Of a stretch of DNA of 13,547 nt, positions 1-7,504 are shown in pieces (within the stretch, counting starts at the first letter, position 1; each line of letters begins with the position of its first letter). The stretch lies in assembly GCA_023253615.1 (NCBI GenBank), contig JALRFZ010000643.1, positions 1 through 13,547 of the forward strand, given 5' to 3'. Origin of the DNA: Verrucomicrobiales bacterium. GTDB lineage: Bacteria > Verrucomicrobiota > Verrucomicrobiia > Verrucomicrobiales > DEV007. The position numbers were made by a program, and so were the translations under genes. Below the pieces are notes generated by a model. It was given only the letters and a program-made list of their open reading frames with translations. It had not been told where the DNA came from and searched no databases.

Positions 1-310
1 CGAGGCCGAGGTCGGCGAGTCGCGGTTTCAGCTCCGTGCGGATCTTGGCCGCGGCATCCCCTGCGGCGTCGTGCGCGCGGCCCGCGGCGAGGATGACGTT
101 GGCCACGCCGTCGCGTTTCACGAGCGGCCACGGAGCGTCGAGCCTCGTGACGACGAGCGGCCGCGTGGCCGTGGCCGGCGCGAGCGCGAACCTCCCCAGG
201 CCGGCGTCGGGCAAGACGCCCGCCACGCGGAAGCGCGAGCCCACCGCAAGTCCCGTGCGCCGGCCGAGCGGGCTGTCGGCGGGCACGGCCGACCGCGGCG
301 GCAGCCGCGC
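1..310 (-). other. Foreign segment joined in frame to hsdM; resembles part of an FtsX-like ABC permease
   Basis: In the hsdM frame, roughly codons 471-574 encode Ala/Arg/Val-rich protein with no HsdM resemblance. Stretches such as RFRVAGVLPDAGLGRFAL and DGVANVILAAG recall the periplasmic (MacB-like) part of FtsX-type ABC transporter permeases. Third codon positions are almost all G or C in this frame, so it looks like genuine coding sequence. Base composition is near 73% GC in the first 120 bases, against roughly 63% within hsdM. The breakpoint lies somewhere around 300-330. The family guess is from memory of the motif pattern and is tentative; the discontinuity itself is clearer. Confidence 0.45.
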
Positions 311-1723
311 CAGAATCGCCCGCGGCGCCTCATGCTCAACCGCCTCGTGAACGACCTCCTTGTAGCGGTTGATCGACAAATCATACCCCTGCCCCGCGAT
401 CTCGCTCTTCGGCACGAGGAAGCTCTGGTCCGTCCGCGCCCGCTGGGCCTCGGCCTTGCGGTTCTTCCACCTCGCGAGGATGTCGGGCAGGTCGGAGGTC
501 TCCAGCGGCGTGCGCCGGTCGTCGAGCGAGTAGCCGTCGCTCTTCATGTCGTAGAACCAGACCTGGTCGGTCCCGCCGGAGTTCGTCTTCGTGAAGAACA
601 GGATCGCGGTCGAGACGCCGGCGTACGGCTTGAAGACCCCCGAGGGCAGGGAGATCACGGCATCGAGCTTCTGCTCTTCGACGAGGCGGCGGCGGATCTC
701 CTGGTGGGCCTTCGACGAGCCGAAGAGGACGCCGTCGGGCACGATCACGGCGGCCCGCCCGCCGGTCTGGAGGAGGCGCAGGAAGAGGGCCATGAAGAGC
801 AGCTCGGTCTTCCGCGTTTTCACGATCTGGAGCAGGTCCTTGGCGATGGACTCGTCATCGAGGCTGCCGGCGAAGGGCGGATTCGCACAGATCAGGGTGT
901 ATTTCTCGGCGTCATCGTCGTCCGCCTGGGCGAGCGAGTCGCGGTAGCGGATGTCGGGATTCTCGACCCCGTGGAGGAGCATGTTCATGCTCCCGATCCG
1001 GAGCATGGTGGTGTCGAAGTCGTAGCCGTGGAAGGTGCCCTCGTTGAACTTCCGCCGCGCGGCCTCGTCCTTGTGGATCGCCTCCTGGTGGTGCTCCATC
1101 AGGTGCTCGGCCACGGCCACGTGGAAGCCGCAGGTGCCGCAGGCGGGATCGCAGAAGATGTCCTTCGGCGTGGGGGCGACCATCTCGACCATCAGTCCGA
1201 TGATGTGGCGCGGACTGCGGAACTGTCCGTTCTGCCCGGCCGTGGCGATCTTGCCGAGCATGTACTCGTAGAGGTCGCCCTTCGTGTCGCGGTCGGCCAT
1301 GTCGATGCCGTCGAGCTGGTCGACCACGTTCGCGAGGAGGCGCGGCGAGGGGAAGAGAAACATGGCGTCCTTCATGTGGTGGGCGTAGGTCGAGCCGCCC
1401 TCGCCGTCGTGCCCGCCCCGCTGGCCCAGGGTCTTGATGAAGGGGAAGACCTCGTCGCGCACCGTGGCGAACATGGCCTCGGGCGCGGTCTCCTTGAAGC
1501 GCGACCAGCGCAGCTTGTCCTGTCCCTTCGCGAAGACGGGCCCCTCGATCGGTTTCCCGAGCCGGGCGGCCTTGCGCTCCTTCAGGGTGTGGATTTCGTC
1601 GAGGCGCTTGATGAAGAGCAGGTAGGTGAGCTGCTCGATGACGGAGAGCGGATTCGAGACGCCGCCCGACCACATCGCGTCCCAGATGCGGTCGATCTTG
1701 GATTTCAGTTCGCCGGTGATCAT
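1..1723 (-). CDS. hsdM: Type I restriction-modification DNA methylase subunit (HsdM-like), 3' end replaced and cut by window edge
   Basis: N6-adenine DNA methyltransferase subunit of a type I restriction-modification system, which normally works with HsdS (specificity) and HsdR (nuclease). The N-terminus begins MITGELKSKIDRIWD, followed by a helical segment (SNPLSVIEQLTYLLF) typical of the HsdM_N domain. The SAM-binding motif I is DPACGTCGF at residues 192-200 (usual form DPACGTGGF), and the catalytic motif IV is NPPF at 281-284. The usual HsdM tail (GYDLSINRYKEVV) ends near residue 470. After it the frame continues for about 100 unrelated residues to the window edge (see separate entry). I chose ATG 1723 because it matches the family start; an in-frame ATG at 1777 would add 18 residues. 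No Shine-Dalgarno motif precedes either. No hsdS or hsdR is visible. The methylase assignment is firm; integrity of the gene is doubtful. Confidence 0.9.
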   Translation of the reverse strand, partial: MITGELKSKIDRIWDAMWSGGVSNPLSVIEQLTYLLFIKRLDEIHTLKERKAARLGKPIEGPVFAKGQDKLRWSRFKETAPEAMFATVRDEVFPFIKTLGQRGGHDGEGGSTYAHHMKDAMFLFPSPRLLANVVDQLDGIDMADRDTKGDLYEYMLGKIATAGQNGQFRSPRHIIGLMVEMVAPTPKDIFCDPACGTCGFHVAVAEHLMEHHQEAIHKDEAARRKFNEGTFHGYDFDTTMLRIGSMNMLLHGVENPDIRYRDSLAQADDDDAEKYTLICANPPFAGSLDDESIAKDLLQIVKTRKTELLFMALFLRLLQTGGRAAVIVPDGVLFGSSKAHQEIRRRLVEEQKLDAVISLPSGVFKPYAGVSTAILFFTKTNSGGTDQVWFYDMKSDGYSLDDRRTPLETSDLPDILARWKNRKAEAQRARTDQSFLVPKSEIAGQGYDLSINRYKEVVHEAVEHEAPRAILARLPPRSAVPADSPLGRRTGLAVGSRFRVAGVLPDAGLGRFALAPATATRPLVVTRLDAPWPLVKRDGVANVILAAGRAHDAAGDAAAKIRTELKPRLADLGL

Positions 1724-1799
1724 GCGGTGGGAAAGGGAGAGGTCATGGGGGATGGAGGCGGAATCGCCGGGGTTCATCCTGACATGGGAACCGGTGCGG

Positions 1800-2111
1800 T
1801 CAAGTACGGCCACTGGTCGGCTGATGGCGCGAAAATCGCTTGAAGCGGTGATCGCCGAAGAGGAGCATCTTGAAGGAAACCTCCGGATCGATGGGAGGAC
1901 GTCCGCCGCTGCCGGATTGGTGGAACGGAGCACAAAGTTCGCGCACGAAATCCCCGAAGCCCTCCGAATCCAGATGTTCGACGAGACCGTCGTAGAAGGT
2001 CTTCGCACGTCCCGCGCGGATCGAATCCCGCTTCACCCGGAACTCGTCCCGCCCCGGAAGGCTCTTCTTGCGGATCCTTGCGAAAGGTGAATCATTCCTC
2101 CCCCATCGCAA
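1800..2111 (-). pseudogene. Truncated transposase remnant (IS1182/DUF772-like N-terminal piece)
   Basis: The 103-residue frame contains, from about residue 37 (position 1997 leftwards), the pattern FYDGLVEHL...GFGDFVRELCAPF...GRPPIDPEVSFKMLLFG. This is the N-terminal region of DUF772-type transposases, which are normally 350-500 residues long. Similarity stops after FKMLLFGD (near 1840) and an unrelated tail runs into a stop, so the catalytic DDE domain is absent. The frame has no ATG start (the first possible start is a TTG at 2111), and no terminal inverted repeats were found. The remnant ends 22 bases before the alternative hsdM start at 1777, so it sits at the boundary between the restriction-modification gene and the cell-envelope genes. 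It is non-functional as transposase. The family name is less certain than the fact that it is a transposase fragment. Confidence 0.65.
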
Positions 2112-2189
2112 ACTCCGGAAAGGGGTTTTTCAACGCTCTCTCCTGTTGATGCGGGTCGATCGACACGATCATCGCAAAATCGTTGGAGT

Positions 2190-3119
2190 CTAACGCAATT
2201 CGGCTGAGAGGATCGAGAATTCGACAGGTTTTTCCATCTTCTCGAAAAAAAGCGCCAGGCGCGTCACTTTCGAGAGATCGATCGTCCGCCGCCCCTCCCG
2301 GGGCAAGGGCGGCCTCAGCGGAATCACGATTTCCGTTACCCCCTCCTCGAGTGTCGCAGCGGATGAAATCCAGACCCGGTCCCTCGATGAGAGGTGGTCG
2401 TCGATCCTTACGCCAAGAAACAGAGGTGCCCCGGGATTGGAAACGTTCAACCTCACTTCCGAATAGGGAGTCCAGTCCTGCTCGCCCGGGAGAAACTGGA
2501 CACCGCCGAAGGATCCCGAGCGCACCTGCACGACGAGACGCCCACTCGCCGGGTCCGCTGTTGCCACCGCCCCGCCCTGCGCCTTCCAGAGTCGGAGACA
2601 CTGCTTGTCCTGGAAATCGCCGATGACGGGCAGTCCTTCGCTCGCCTTCGTCTCCGCCCGTTCCTGGAGCAGCGCGGGACCCAAGGCGAAGGCGACGCCC
2701 GACAACAGGACGACTCCGAAAATCGACTTCCGGGTTGGACACCATCGATGGTTCCGAATTGGCCACGCGAGCCCCAGAGCGATGCCGAATCCATCGAGGA
2801 CGAGGTCCTCGATACTGCCCGATCTCCCCACCCACCTCTGCACCCACTCGCTCGCGAAGGCCGCGAGGATCGCCAGAGCAGCGGAGGAAAAAAGTGGACG
2901 GAGGCAGCGGGAGGTTCCGCCGAAGAGGACGAGGAAAGAGCGGGTGAGCAGGAAAAAGCCGGGGAGATGCAGGAGGTTCCATGCGCCCGCACGCCAGGGA
3001 TCCGTGATCGACCCGCCCACCGGAACCACGAGTGACACCCCTACCACGAGGATCCCTCCCAGCCCCAGGGTCCGTCGCGGCCACACCGGGGCGGTCGGCG
3101 CATGTTCGTTCGTTTTCAC
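2190..3119 (-). CDS. VanZ-like membrane protein with C-terminal extracytoplasmic domain
   Basis: Protein of 309 residues. The N-terminal half is a VanZ-like domain with hydrophobic segments at about 18-33, 47-66, 76-92 and 106-120. The family signature is visible as E91xxQ94, R99-S100-G101-S102 and D105xxxD109xxG112. A fifth hydrophobic segment (about 132-150) leads into a soluble half (about 165-309) that starts VIGDFQDKQCLRLW and is rich in alternating beta-strand patterns. This half resembles the galactose-binding/CIA30-like beta-sandwich appended to some VanZ proteins. VanZ proteins are membrane proteins of poorly known function, linked to teicoplanin resistance in the enterococcal case. 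Start: GTG 3119, supported by GGAG eight bases upstream. It lies 33 bp downstream of the PBP2 gene on the same strand and is probably co-transcribed, suggesting an envelope role. The VanZ call is strong; the C-terminal domain type is inferred. Confidence 0.85.
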   Translation of the reverse strand: MKTNEHAPTAPVWPRRTLGLGGILVVGVSLVVPVGGSITDPWRAGAWNLLHLPGFFLLTRSFLVLFGGTSRCLRPLFSSAALAILAAFASEWVQRWVGRSGSIEDLVLDGFGIALGLAWPIRNHRWCPTRKSIFGVVLLSGVAFALGPALLQERAETKASEGLPVIGDFQDKQCLRLWKAQGGAVATADPASGRLVVQVRSGSFGGVQFLPGEQDWTPYSEVRLNVSNPGAPLFLGVRIDDHLSSRDRVWISSAATLEEGVTEIVIPLRPPLPREGRRTIDLSKVTRLALFFEKMEKPVEFSILSAELR

Positions 3120-3127
3120 GCGGGTAT

Positions 3128-3131
3128 CTCC
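3128..3131 (-). promoter_or_regulatory. Shine-Dalgarno site of the VanZ-like gene
   Basis: GGAG lies eight bases before the GTG at 3119 and supports that start. It is one of very few recognisable ribosome-binding motifs in the window; most other starts have none. Confidence 0.6.
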
Positions 3132-3152
3132 AGAGCTCGACCAGCAGTTCGT

Positions 3153-5183
3153 TCAACGCCCGCGTCCGAAGAGAATGTCGAAGAAACTCCGCCTCGCCGG
3201 CGGCAGATCGTATTCCACGGGCAGGTCTTCCACCGGGAGCTCTTCCTGGGGCGGATCCGGAGCCGCCGCGACGATCGGTTCAGGCGGGGTGATGACGGGA
3301 TCGTTGCGGGACGGCGCATCCGGCAAGGTCACACCATACAAATCCGGCTCGGCATAGACGGGGCGTAGGAAGCGCGAGGCGATCGGTGCGGCGTCCCCGC
3401 CGCCGCTGAGGCGCTCCCCGTCCCGACCGTGGGTGACCACGGCAAAGGCGATCCGTGGATTGAAGGCGTCCACCCACCCGACAAACCAGGCCAGCGAGGC
3501 CTTCTTGCCGTCGTTCGACCATTGGGAAGTCCCCGTTTTTCCGTAGACATCGGGAATCTTCATCCGGGCTGAGCCGGCCGTGCCGGTCCCGTAATTCACC
3601 ACGCCCCACATGCCGTCGCGGATCAGATCGATGTCGGACATCCTCACCTGGAGCATGCGGGAAGGTTGTGCTTCGTGGCGCACCACGAGTTCTTCGGTCC
3701 TCGCATCGATGCGCCCTTGGATGAGGCGCGGGCGCGGCACCTGGATGCCGTTCGCGAGGGCCGCCATCGCCAGCGCCATCTGCACCGGAGAGGCGAGGAC
3801 ACGACCTTGGCCGATGGCGTAGTTGGCGAGGCTGCGAGGATCGTTGTAGGTCTCGGGATCGGGGATGTTTCCGTCCGCCACCGAAGGCAGGGGCAGATCG
3901 GGGGCATGCCCGAAGCCGAAGCGGTGGCTCATCGCCGTGATCGGAGCGGCCCCCGTCTCCAAGGCGGCTTGGTAGAACCAGGTGTTGCACGACCGCAGCA
4001 TGGCATACTTCACATCCATCATTCCCTCGTAGTGGGAGTTCCAGTTCTTGAAATAGCGGCCAGCGATGAGCATCTCCCCCGGACCGGCGAACTTCGTGCC
4101 CGCGCCGTTGATTTTGCCCGAGCTCATTCCCGCGAGGGCGACGAAGGGCTTGAAGGTCGAACCGGGCGGGTAGGCACCGCTCACGGCCCGGTCGAAAAGC
4201 GGGGCGTCGATGGCTTGGGAAAGGGCCGCATACTGCTCCGAAGAGATCCCCGCCTCGAAGACATTCGGGTCGAAGCTGGGATAGGAGACGAGCGCGAGCA
4301 CGTCGCCGGAGTCGGCGTCCACCGCCACGAAGGCACCCGGGCGCCCGCTTGCCGCGAGACGCTCCATGGCAAGGCGCTGCATCTTCAGGTTGATCGAGAG
4401 GATCAGCGTTTCTCCCGGCCTCGCCTCCTTGACGACCTCCTGATGCAGGATACGCCCCTGCCGGTCAATGACGCGCAGCACCTCCCCGGCCTGCCCCCGC
4501 ATCGTCTCGTCGAGGGATTTTTCCATTCCCGCCCGGCCCTCGACGAGGGGAGCGAGGTATTCGTCCTCCGCGACCGGACCATGCTGATCCGGGAGCGAGA
4601 CGCCGGTGTAGCCGAGAAGGTGGGCCGTCAGCTCCGCCTCGGGATAGTGGCGCTGGTAGACATGGTCGTAAAAGCAACCCGGAGGCAGTCTCGCCCCGGG
4701 TTGCCGCGCCTCGTCCGCGGACAAAGGTCCCGTGATGACCAGCGGTAGCCAGGGTCGATTTTCGAAATGCCGTCGCACCTCTTCGTCCCTCAGGGCGATC
4801 AGGGGAATCCCCGCGCCGAAGCGCGAAGGAAGGGATCTCACCCAGGCGACCGCCTCGCCGGCCGTTCCGGCGACCTCCGGAAGCCTCGCCGCAATCCGCT
4901 TCGCGACCCGGTTTTCGGCGAGTGCCTGACCTTCCCTCGTGACGACGAGGCTTCGCGGGGCCGGCAGGATGAAGCGCTTGACCTCGAGCAAGGGATCCGT
5001 CGTCATCGGAGTCGGGCCGAAATCGAGGCGTGGATAGAGGATTTCCCGCCCCTCCCGCCCGATTTCCGTCGGCCCGGGATCGCCAACTGAAGCCTCTCCG
5101 ACCCAGAGCCCCAGGGTCAAGACCGCCCCCGCGAGTAGGGCGAGTCCGCGTTTGCGTCGGTGGATGGAAAACGGTCGGCTCAC
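3153..5183 (-). CDS. mrdA: Penicillin-binding protein 2, peptidoglycan D,D-transpeptidase
   Basis: Class B penicillin-binding protein of 676 residues (E. coli PBP2 is 633). It cross-links peptidoglycan during cell elongation, is anchored in the inner membrane and acts in the periplasm. There is one transmembrane anchor at about residues 12-30 after a basic RRKR. A dimerisation/pedestal region follows, with RLPPGCFYDHVYQRHYPE and the linker GMEKSLDETMRG. The transpeptidase domain carries S342-T-F-K345, S398-C-N400 and K549-T-G551, so all three active-site motifs are intact. The tail after about 630 is Pro/Glu-rich and ends in RRSFFDILFGRGR. I chose GTG 5183 because it places the anchor at the N-terminus. 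The frame stays open upstream into the isomerase gene but has no ATG there. No Shine-Dalgarno motif is seen. RodA or MreBCD partners are not in the window. Assignment to the PBP2 (MrdA) rather than FtsI branch rests on length and the linker motifs. Confidence 0.9.
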   Translation of the reverse strand: MSRPFSIHRRKRGLALLAGAVLTLGLWVGEASVGDPGPTEIGREGREILYPRLDFGPTPMTTDPLLEVKRFILPAPRSLVVTREGQALAENRVAKRIAARLPEVAGTAGEAVAWVRSLPSRFGAGIPLIALRDEEVRRHFENRPWLPLVITGPLSADEARQPGARLPPGCFYDHVYQRHYPEAELTAHLLGYTGVSLPDQHGPVAEDEYLAPLVEGRAGMEKSLDETMRGQAGEVLRVIDRQGRILHQEVVKEARPGETLILSINLKMQRLAMERLAASGRPGAFVAVDADSGDVLALVSYPSFDPNVFEAGISSEQYAALSQAIDAPLFDRAVSGAYPPGSTFKPFVALAGMSSGKINGAGTKFAGPGEMLIAGRYFKNWNSHYEGMMDVKYAMLRSCNTWFYQAALETGAAPITAMSHRFGFGHAPDLPLPSVADGNIPDPETYNDPRSLANYAIGQGRVLASPVQMALAMAALANGIQVPRPRLIQGRIDARTEELVVRHEAQPSRMLQVRMSDIDLIRDGMWGVVNYGTGTAGSARMKIPDVYGKTGTSQWSNDGKKASLAWFVGWVDAFNPRIAFAVVTHGRDGERLSGGGDAAPIASRFLRPVYAEPDLYGVTLPDAPSRNDPVITPPEPIVAAAPDPPQEELPVEDLPVEYDLPPARRSFFDILFGRGR

Positions 5184-5317
5184 GGAGGGATGGTAAAACC
5201 CGATTCCCCTCCTCGCAAGATCCGGCGCCCGACCGTCTCGTTCCTGTAGAGGCACGGGCCACCGTTCCGAAAGTGAGTCGATTGTCCCCCGTTGGAAGCG
5301 TCGTCGCTTCCGCTGCC

Positions 5318-6220
5318 TTACCCCATCGCCTCGAGAATCCGTTCGCGCGAGGCCACCACCTCCTCCGCCGACACCCGCGGATGCAGTTCCAGCACGAGCA
5401 GATGATGGGGGCGGAAGGCGGCGGCCAGCTTCCGAAAATCGATTGTTCCGGATCCGACGGCCTGATGGTCGCGCCCGGATTCGTCCACGTCGTGCAGATG
5501 GAAACCGGCAAGGCGATCCGCGAGCGCCTCGAGCAAGGCCTCCGGGTCCAGAAGACCGAGACGCCGCTTGATCTCGGCATGGCCCGTGTCGTGCCAATAG
5601 GCCACCTCCGAGGGATCGAAGCGCGCCACGAAGGCCGCGATCCCCTCGTCGGGCGGCAGCTCCAGCAGGCCCTCGCGATTCTCCACCGCGATGCGCAGTC
5701 CCGACCCGGCGCTCTCGGCGAGGAGGTTTCGAAAGTTCGCCTCGACCCGTTCCAGGGCCGGGCCTGACTTCCTCCGCAGCCGCCCCATCGCCTTCTCCCG
5801 CTCCCCTTCCGCCGCCCCCGCCCCCAAGGCGAGCGACTTCGCCGGAGACCGGAGGCGGAATCGCACGCTCCCGGAATGCAACACGACATGCGAGGCACCG
5901 ACCCGTTTTGCGAACTCAATGGTGCGCAGGGAATGTCTCAACCAGGCCTGCCCCTCCAGCCCGGCCCTCGCCGACGGTTGATAGAGATTTGGCGCGGCCC
6001 GGTCGACCTCGCTGGGCAAGGGACAGAAATTATGAACACTCCCGACAGCGATCACTCCCTCCCCTACCGCCCTCAGGATTCCCGGTACGAGCGACATCGG
6101 GACCCCGTGGCTCAATTCCACCCGGGAAAATCCAAGTTCGCGAATCTCGGCGAGCAGCTCATAACCGTCGCGGTGCCGGTGCGAGCACCAACAGGTCGAG
6201 AGCGCGAGGCGGTCTGGCAT
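5318..6220 (-). CDS. Sugar phosphate isomerase/epimerase family TIM-barrel protein
   Basis: Protein of 300 residues in the xylose isomerase-like/AP endonuclease 2 superfamily, a metal-dependent TIM barrel. The first strand is LALSTCW and the second RVELS. Likely metal or substrate ligands are E180 in ENREG, D211 and H214 in WHDTGHAEI, the histidines of FHLHDVDESGRDH, and E278 in LELHP. The pattern GSGTIDF after the HDVD motif is typical of these epimerases. The substrate cannot be read from the sequence; a sugar, inositol or sugar acid is likely. ATG 6220 matches the family start; ATG 6232 and TTG 6238 are in-frame alternatives. The gene is 134 bp upstream of the PBP2 gene on the same strand and divergent from the polysaccharide block. 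Whether it serves either neighbour is unknown. Confidence 0.85.
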   Translation of the reverse strand: MPDRLALSTCWCSHRHRDGYELLAEIRELGFSRVELSHGVPMSLVPGILRAVGEGVIAVGSVHNFCPLPSEVDRAAPNLYQPSARAGLEGQAWLRHSLRTIEFAKRVGASHVVLHSGSVRFRLRSPAKSLALGAGAAEGEREKAMGRLRRKSGPALERVEANFRNLLAESAGSGLRIAVENREGLLELPPDEGIAAFVARFDPSEVAYWHDTGHAEIKRRLGLLDPEALLEALADRLAGFHLHDVDESGRDHQAVGSGTIDFRKLAAAFRPHHLLVLELHPRVSAEEVVASRERILEAMG

Positions 6221-6341
6221 CGTGAGAGACATCTTCAAAGCGGAAAATCGAAGGAAACGCGGTTGCTACCCGGTTAAAAGGGACTTCCCGCTTGCTTTCC
6301 GCTCATTGCGCGCTAATCCCCTGACGACCTCCCAACCCGTT
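6221..6341. promoter_or_regulatory. Divergent intergenic region between isomerase and polysaccharide block
   Basis: These 121 bases separate two divergently transcribed genes, so they should carry promoters for both directions. An AT-richer patch (GGTTAAAAGGG, near 6272-6282) stands out, but I cannot point to a convincing -35/-10 pair with proper spacing on either strand. The call rests on gene arrangement only. Confidence 0.3.
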
Positions 6342-7490
6342 ATGGTTACCACCTCCCAGGACGTGCGCAAGATCCGGCTTCTCCAGATCGTCGACAGCCT
6401 GCATCAGGGGGGAATGGAGAACATCCTGGTCCAAGTCTGCAATCGCCTCGATCCGGAGCGCTTCGAGATCACCGTCTGCTGCCTAAGCCGCACCGGCCCC
6501 TTTGCCGGGCGTCTCCGCGAGGGGGTTCAGATCGTGTGCCTCGGGAAACCTCCCGGATTTTCCCTCGCCACGGTCAGGAAATTGAGGTCCCTGATTCGAA
6601 ACGGAAACTTCGATCTGGTTCACACCCATCACCTCGGAGGGCTGATTTATACCGTTCTCGCCCGTGCCAAATCCGCCACCTCGCCACCCCGCATCATCCA
6701 CTCTGAACACATCATCCTCCATGGCGGAGATCTTTCCATCCGTCGTTGGCTGCAGAGAAAACTGCTCTACCCGTTCACCTCTTGCCTCTTCACGGTCTCC
6801 GCCCGGCAGGAGGCACAGTTGCGCATCCTTCGTCTCTCCCATTCCCGGCTCTTCACCCTGCGCAACGGAGTCGATGGCGACCGCTTTCGGCCCCTCCCCG
6901 GGGATACAAAAGAAAGGCTTCGACAATCCCTCAACCTTGATCCCGGGCTCTTTTGGGTGGGCAAAGTCGCCCGCTTCGCTCCTCTCAAACGTCACGCCGC
7001 CCTCCTTGAAGGGTTTGAGAAGGCCGCGCTTGAAAACCCGCGCCTCGGGCTTCTTCTCCTGGGAGACGACGGGAGCGAAAAAAAGCGGGTGCTTGAGCGC
7101 ATCGAGGCTAGCCCGGTCCGCGCGCGCATTATCTGGGCCGGTCTGCAACAGGATCCGGTGCCTTGGTATCAGGCCATGGATCTTCTGATCATCGCCTCGG
7201 ATAGCGAAGGCATGCCGAACGCGGCTCTCGAAGCGATGGCATGCGGGATTCCCGTTCTTGCCAACGAGGTCTGCGGCGTAAGCGAGATCGCCGGGGAGGG
7301 AGGCCATTGCTGGATCGAGGATCTCTCCAGTCCCCGCCTCATCCAGTCCGCCCTTTCCCGCATCGCCGCCTTACCCGCTTCCCGGTTGCAGGCCGCTGGC
7401 GAAACAGCCCGCCGCCATGCGGAAACCCATCTTTCGCTGGACGTCATGATGGAGGGCTATCGGCGGCTCTACCAGGGCGGCCTTTTTTGA
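6342..7490 (+). CDS. Glycosyltransferase family 4 (GT-B fold), surface polysaccharide synthesis
   Basis: Retaining GT4-type glycosyltransferase of 382 residues, expected to act at the cytoplasmic face of the membrane and add a sugar from a nucleotide donor. The N-terminal acceptor domain opens with LLQIVDSLHQGGMENIL, the GG(M/L)EN loop seen in many GT4 enzymes. N175 starts NGVDGDRF, a common linker to the donor domain, followed by GKVARFAPLKRH. The donor-binding EX7E motif is intact: E289-GMPNAAL-E297, then AMACGIPVLA. It resembles sugar transferases of the exosortase/PEP-CTERM-associated group, but that is only an impression. I chose ATG 6342 because the family homology starts nine codons later; the frame is open upstream to 6222 without family features. 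First gene of the plus-strand block; the next gene starts 14 bp after it. Confidence 0.88.
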   Translation: MVTTSQDVRKIRLLQIVDSLHQGGMENILVQVCNRLDPERFEITVCCLSRTGPFAGRLREGVQIVCLGKPPGFSLATVRKLRSLIRNGNFDLVHTHHLGGLIYTVLARAKSATSPPRIIHSEHIILHGGDLSIRRWLQRKLLYPFTSCLFTVSARQEAQLRILRLSHSRLFTLRNGVDGDRFRPLPGDTKERLRQSLNLDPGLFWVGKVARFAPLKRHAALLEGFEKAALENPRLGLLLLGDDGSEKKRVLERIEASPVRARIIWAGLQQDPVPWYQAMDLLIIASDSEGMPNAALEAMACGIPVLANEVCGVSEIAGEGGHCWIEDLSSPRLIQSALSRIAALPASRLQAAGETARRHAETHLSLDVMMEGYRRLYQGGLF

Positions 7491-7504
7491 AACCGGGTCC
7501 GTTC

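Noticed and set aside
912..1673. Minus-strand frame of 253 codons inside hsdM
   Set aside because: Arg/His/Pro-rich product in a shifted frame of the true hsdM gene; no family features.
71..1843. Long open frame (590 codons) on the plus strand across hsdM
   Set aside because: It is the antisense of hsdM in GC-rich DNA. The translation is low-complexity (Glu/Val/Arg/Gly-rich) with no domain, while the minus strand has clear methylase motifs.
2092..3156. Minus-strand frame of 354 codons over the VanZ-like gene
   Set aside because: Different frame of the same strand with Arg/Gly-rich composition. Only its last ~30 codons (2092-2190) lie outside the VanZ gene and they match no family I recognise.
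3666..4748. Plus-strand frame of 360 codons opposite PBP2
   Set aside because: Antisense shadow; PBP2 on the other strand has all three active-site motifs in order.
4465..5919. Minus-strand frame of 484 codons spanning PBP2 and isomerase genes
   Set aside because: Arg/Ser/Pro-rich shifted frame crossing the boundary of two well-supported genes.
6260..6330. Candidate -35/-10 promoter (TTGCTT and GCTAAT) before the first GT4
   Set aside because: The spacing is only 14 bases and the match to consensus is poor.
6222..6341. Upstream extension of the first GT4 to ATG 6222
   Set aside because: It would add 40 residues without family resemblance and fill the whole divergent spacer, overlapping the isomerase start region.
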